Assembly (NCBI GenBank): GCA_015501605.1
Contig: JADNRZ010000004.1
Location: 62,001 to 126,000 of the forward strand
Length of the DNA: 64,000 nucleotides
Reading direction: 5' to 3'
Source: Panaeolus papilionaceus
Lineage: Eukaryota; Basidiomycota; Agaricomycetes; Agaricales
Both the position numbers and the translations under genes were made by a program. Under the pieces are notes generated by a model that saw nothing but the letters and a program-made list of their open reading frames with translations, had not been told where the DNA came from and made no database searches. Below, one piece after another: positions 59,901 through 64,000 of this stretch (the first letter of the stretch is position 1; every line of letters begins with the position of its first letter).

Positions 59901-61730
59901 GGTTTCAGGTAGAAGTTTATGCAGAGTGTAGACTTTGATTTCGGAGGAGGTTCGAGACGAGAGTGCGACATCGAAACCAGCATTCATCCCAGCCATACGA
60001 TGAAAGCATGTTACCATTTTCCCGCCAAAGCCAAATGTGATGATTGGGGCATGAGCGGAAGTTCTAGACAAAGGATCATTAGTTCCAAGAAGTGATGGTG
60101 ATGGTGCATATGCGGCAACAGTGGGTGGCGGATTGAGTCTCGTCGGATCCAGGCGGGGTGGGCGTACAGTGTCCAATGTCTTCGGAAGTGCGGGAGGGGC
60201 ATACAGAGAAGTGGAACCGAGTGTGGCACGGGGTGGTGGGTCATAGGGTGAGGCTCGAGCCCCATTGAGATTCGAGGGCACTTGGGTTGGCTTCTGTTCA
60301 TGATGGGAAGTACCGCCAGATAAGGACAACGGTGATGACGTCCTTGGAATATAGTTGTTGGCATTGTAGGGCAATTTAGGCACATATGATTCCTTCGGCG
60401 GATATTCCTTTTTAGGAGGGGATGACAGAGATGCCTGTGACGGTGGTGCATAATTCTGTATAAGAGTTTCTGAGCGATTGGGTGGGGATGTATAGTTATT
60501 CAGCTCTGCCTCTATAGTAGGGGGGGAATATGGCAGGGGGATAAGAGAGGGCGAGAGGTTTGCAGGCCCCGTGCGTTTGTGTGGAGAGGAAGCATCCCGA
60601 GGGGGCACGGAAGGTGGATGATCCTCCTCATAGTTAGGATTAGCATAGTCAGCACCTGTCGGAGGGTGTTCATCCGCCATGGGGGCAACAGGATTATATT
60701 GCGCGTGGATATCAGCGAATACATCGTGGTTGGTTGAACCATTAAGGGATAGTGGAGGTGGAGGGGTCGCATTTTTTGTTTCATGGGGAGTGTAAGTTGT
60801 CTGGGACGGTGGCTGAATTGGACTGTATCTGGCAGTGTAATTCTGAGAAGGCCTTTCGGGTGCTATAGGATTGTAAGGGATAGATCCGTTATGAACAGGA
60901 GTATATGTCGGAGGGTGCTGGCTTGGTGGGGGTGGGGGTGGAGCTGCATGGGTCGGGGTTGGCTGTGCATATATATTATGAGCTGGGGGAGGGACAACAG
61001 GTCGAGTAGTTTTCCTAGTGGATGGAATAAAAGGAGGGTCATAGGCGTTGGAAATCTTTGGTCTATTAAGAGGTGCTGGTGGAGCGACAGAAGGTGTCAC
61101 AGCTGGTGTTTTGACGACACCATAAGTGGATGGAGTACTCGCCGTGTTGGACGGATAAGTATAAGGCGAAGGTTCATAACGAGGTGTTACTGGGGCATAA
61201 TTTGATGGTGGAGGGTCGTAAGGGCTTTTAACTGGTGGTTGGGGAACGGAAGGTGGTACGTTGGGGGGAGGTGCATAGGACTGAGTGGGCTGATAGTTAG
61301 TCGGGTTGTAAGAAGGGTAATGAGAAACGGAAGTCGAGTAGTTTGACTGGCTGTAAGCGTTGTGAGCTTAAAGAGAATAAATTCATCAGTTCAAGGTTGT
61401 TTAAAAGGCTTGATAAAAATAATAATAATACAAACCAGAAGTTGTTGAATAACTATTCTGTTGGTTCCAGTTATTATCTGCTGTTACATTGTTCGTCGGA
61501 GTGTACTGGTAAGAAGGTTCGTATGGCTTTGTTGTCGTCTGGTAGGGTTGAATATTACTCTGGTCTTGTAAGAATGGAGTGTCTCGAGTAGAAGAACCAA
61601 ACAAGTCGTGGTCGTCGTTGGTGGTGGTGTTCTCAGTGGATGTAGTATCTGCACCCAATGTCGCAAATAAATCACGGTCTTCCGCCTCTGTTCCACCGAA
61701 AAGAGATGCAGCTGCCTCTACGCCGCTCAT
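56906..61730 (-). CDS. SEC16: Sec16, ER exit site scaffold
   Basis: Sec16 organises COPII budding sites on the ER, binding Sec23, Sec24, Sec13 and Sar1. It starts [20 protein letters not shown] at ATG 61730. The first part is disordered, Gln/Asn/Tyr-rich, then a long Pro/Tyr/Ser-rich region (about 59900-61330). The central conserved domain begins with [14 protein letters not shown] and continues [40 protein letters not shown]. The ancestral coatomer element follows: [78 protein letters not shown] and [11 protein letters not shown]. The C-terminal part is Ser/Pro-rich, with a short conserved box [13 protein letters not shown] and [17 protein letters not shown]. It stops at 56906-56908. No other gene is nested in it. 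Confidence 0.93.
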
Positions 61731-62224
61731 AGTGAAGACTTGTCAAGTCGGGTTCTGACAACAAGTCTAAGTGTGGTACAGGATCAAGTTGTTTTGTTTG
61801 ACTCTTGCGCATAATCACATTCGCCAATTACTTATTTGCCACACTTTGTCAGCATCTCGACACCGACACGTCACAACCATTCCATCATGGGTAAACACCA
61901 TTATTTTATTCGTCCACAGGGGGAGAAAAAAAAAAAGGGAAAGCTATCCTAAGTACTGTAAGTAACTACTACATATTACTATTAAATTTTGAATTTCGAG
62001 ATTGCACTGTCCATAGCTTGAATTGTTACTACTTGTGTTTCAAAATAATAGTGTCGCTATGAAGCGCTTGAAAATAAATAAATTCAAATCCAGAATGCGA
62101 AATTACGAATATAAAAGCACAGAAGAGTCTCTGAAAAAGAAGAAATAGGTCTTCCAAAGAAATACGATCCACAGTAAGGTAACCTTAGATGCTACATTTT
62201 ACCATTTCCTCACTGAGTAGACGA
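61731..62224. other. Intergenic: SEC16 promoter and 3' side of the Pumilio-family gene
   Basis: About 490 AT-rich bases. An A run lies at about 61927-61937. No gene is seen. Confidence 0.45.
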
Positions 62225-64000
62225 TCAACTATGAATAAATTCGTTAATAACAGTCAGGCGCCAAACAGTTTTTTTAATAAGCTCACTCGAATTAATCGAA
62301 CGACTGTAATTAGTCGTTGTTTCCTGGAGGAAGGACAGCATTGGAGGCAACAAGAGGGACAACTTTCTTCGTTGTTCTCCTTCGGCGACTCGAATTGCTT
62401 GCTGTAAAACGTAATCTAACACCACCTATTAGTTTTGTGCGCATACGACTATCAAATATGGACGCTCACTTCCATACTGGTCCTTGACCATTGCAGATAA
62501 GGGGCTCGATTGCTTGAAATCTGTCGGGTCACCTTTTAAGATTTCATTGATCATGCGGGCACGCATATCGGGATCTGCGCAAATAAGCGCCTTCTCGCAT
62601 ACATTGGAGGCATACTTGTGCCGCGCGAGGTTGATGAAACCGCCCTGAATGTTTTCCATTATTTTTATTTGATCTTGCATCCGACCATTCTGAATGATGA
62701 ATTGAATGACATAGTTCTGAATGGCAAAGGTAAGTGACGTTCACAGCTTGAAAGATTAAAATGACGATAACTGACCCCGTATTGATCCTCCATCAGCTCC
62801 ACGACGTGGGTGTGAATAGCATCCAGAATGTCTTTACTGTAATGAGCCGACAGGTGTTCCAGGCATCGTTGTAGAACTCGACACCCATAGGTGTGTTTCG
62901 CAATCGTACAAAGGTTCTCCGAAATACACGACAGAAATGTTAGAAGAGACGGATCCACAACTTCGATAAGTTTTTGAATCACCTGTAGCAGGGAACAATG
63001 AGTAACGTGCACATTCCGTGAGAAGTCAACATACATGATTCCCATTCGAGTGCTGAACGCATTCAAATACGTGCGGTTCGAGTTTGCTAATGATAGTCCT
63101 CTGATGCTCCTTGGAAACTGTTTCAATGGCCTGAGACAATTCCTTCATCAGCACTCGATAGAATTGGAATGGGTCAACTAGCGAAATACCTTCTGAACAA
63201 CTCGGCAACCATATGTATCAAGCGATAACTCGTAGGCTTGCTCCTCGATCAACGCCGTTATCATATCAATTTGTGCCTGGGTACCTAATTCCAACAGCTT
63301 TTGAATTACCTACATGGTTTCGATGGATAAATATCAGACCGATGAACAGGTTGACGAGACGCACATAATTTCCAGATACATGCCGCAAGAGCGGATTAAG
63401 GTGATCAGGTGCAATTTCGGAAAAAATGGTTTCTTTCTGCTCCAGATCCGCTTTTTCGAGCGTCTGTTGTATGAACCGAGATCCATATTGATCTTTGCTA
63501 AATTCAACAATATGTCCCAAAATTTGCTGCAATAATATTTAGATCTAACACAAAAAGCTATTTTTGTCAACATACCTCAAAGACCCAGTGTTGCTCCCTC
63601 GTCGAACGAAATTTCACGAGTAAGGGTGATGCTGGGGTGGTATCTCGTGAAGTTGACGCAGGGCGCTTATTTGATCGATGGTGCCCATTCACTGAATCCG
63701 TGTGAGCACGGTTATGCAACCTGCCCGATCGATCTGTCATAGGGAAAGCCGGAGGTGTCATGTCAGTGCGGTACCCTTTTCGAAATCCCTTATTCGTTTG
63801 GAATTTTCCCTGAGGCCTATGTCCATTCTACGTTGCGTTTAGTCGAAACTCGAATATGTAGTCTGCTGATCGACGGATTGTCTTACCTGCAAGTTCGAAC
63901 GCTCCCAATGTCGAGGTGGCATCGGCATCTGAGACGGCAATTGATTCGGTGGCGAAGGCCCAATCATATGTGGAGCTGGTGGACAGTACTGCATGGGCGG
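62225..64000 (-). CDS. Pumilio-family (PUF) RNA-binding protein, 3' part (5' end outside window)
   Basis: PUF proteins bind UGUA-type sites in 3' UTRs and control mRNA decay and translation. The window contains a Pro/Gln-rich N-terminal part ([10 protein letters not shown] at the edge), then [18 protein letters not shown], the usual entry to the repeats. Repeats run [140 protein letters not shown], and the eighth with [18 protein letters not shown]. All eight are present with the usual RNA-contact positions. The last intron's acceptor (GTGTTAG) is needed for YGNYV. The protein ends after a short tail at 62225-62227. Closest in repeats to the Puf3/Pumilio branch. Confidence 0.9.

Noticed and set aside
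60783..61205. Plus-strand Trp/Arg-rich frame opposite SEC16
   Set aside because: It is the antisense shadow of the Pro/Tyr-rich region of SEC16.

Overview
The window is a gene-dense stretch of nuclear DNA from a basidiomycete fungus, most likely a mushroom-forming agaricomycete. I infer this from the many short GT-AG introns (about 50-60 nt, often with CTAAC-like branch sites), compact intergenic gaps, both strands used in no operon-like order, and a purely fungal/eukaryotic gene set (GT15 mannosyltransferases, Pmp3, Nur1-like and GH5_7-like proteins). I cannot name genus or species. I see no intact transposon, no CRISPR array, and no bacterial or viral gene.

Layout. 0-4 kb: the 3' part of an unrecognised nuclear-looking gene, then a PTC7-type mitochondrial PP2C phosphatase. 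4.3-10 kb (minus): dipeptidyl peptidase III and a membrane-anchored TPR protein resembling Mgr3. 10.4-12.8 kb: a secreted GH5_7 mannanase-like protein whose two catalytic glutamates are not present. 12.8-14.2 kb: non-coding, perhaps an old transposon relic. 14.2-17.6 kb: XPD/Rad3 helicase. 17.6-19 kb: sparse, with one probable small Cys-rich gene. 19-25 kb: Yme1 i-AAA protease and a cyclin-D1-binding-like protein from a 145-bp bidirectional promoter, then a charged nuclear protein. 25.7-31 kb: fructose-1,6-bisphosphatase, a four-finger C2H2 factor and an extended Pmp3/UPF0057 protein. 31-40.5 kb: PNGase A-like amidase, trifunctional C1-THF synthase, GrpE/Mge1 and mitochondrial Phe-tRNA synthetase. 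40.9-47 kb: an unknown single-pass membrane protein, a Nur1-like DUF2418 protein, an intron-containing tRNA-Ile(UAU), a soluble ABC ATPase and Tom40. 47-51.6 kb: two tandem GT15 (Kre2/Mnt1) mannosyltransferases. 51.8-64 kb: PI 4-kinase Pik1, Ost3/Ost6, Sec16 and the 3' end of a Pumilio-family gene.

Two themes recur: mitochondrial biogenesis and quality control (PTC7, Mgr3-like, YME1, MGE1, mitochondrial PheRS, TOM40) and the secretory/glycosylation pathway (OST3, two GT15 enzymes, PNGase A-like, PIK1, SEC16). This is ordinary eukaryotic neighbourhood, not evidence of a cluster.

The points most worth a second look are: (1) the GH5-like protein with Asp and Gly where the family has its catalytic Glu residues, plus a proline/lysine-rich insert; (2) the tandem GT15 genes, both of which need a 10-nt and a 6-nt microexon to encode the family core, with nearly every exon length identical between copies; (3) Pmp3 extended into a 275-residue protein with a Lys-rich tail; (4) tRNA-Ile(UAU) with an apparent G37; (5) three closely spaced CACGTG boxes in one divergent promoter. 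Exon boundaries were derived by hand from splice sites, reading frame and family motifs.
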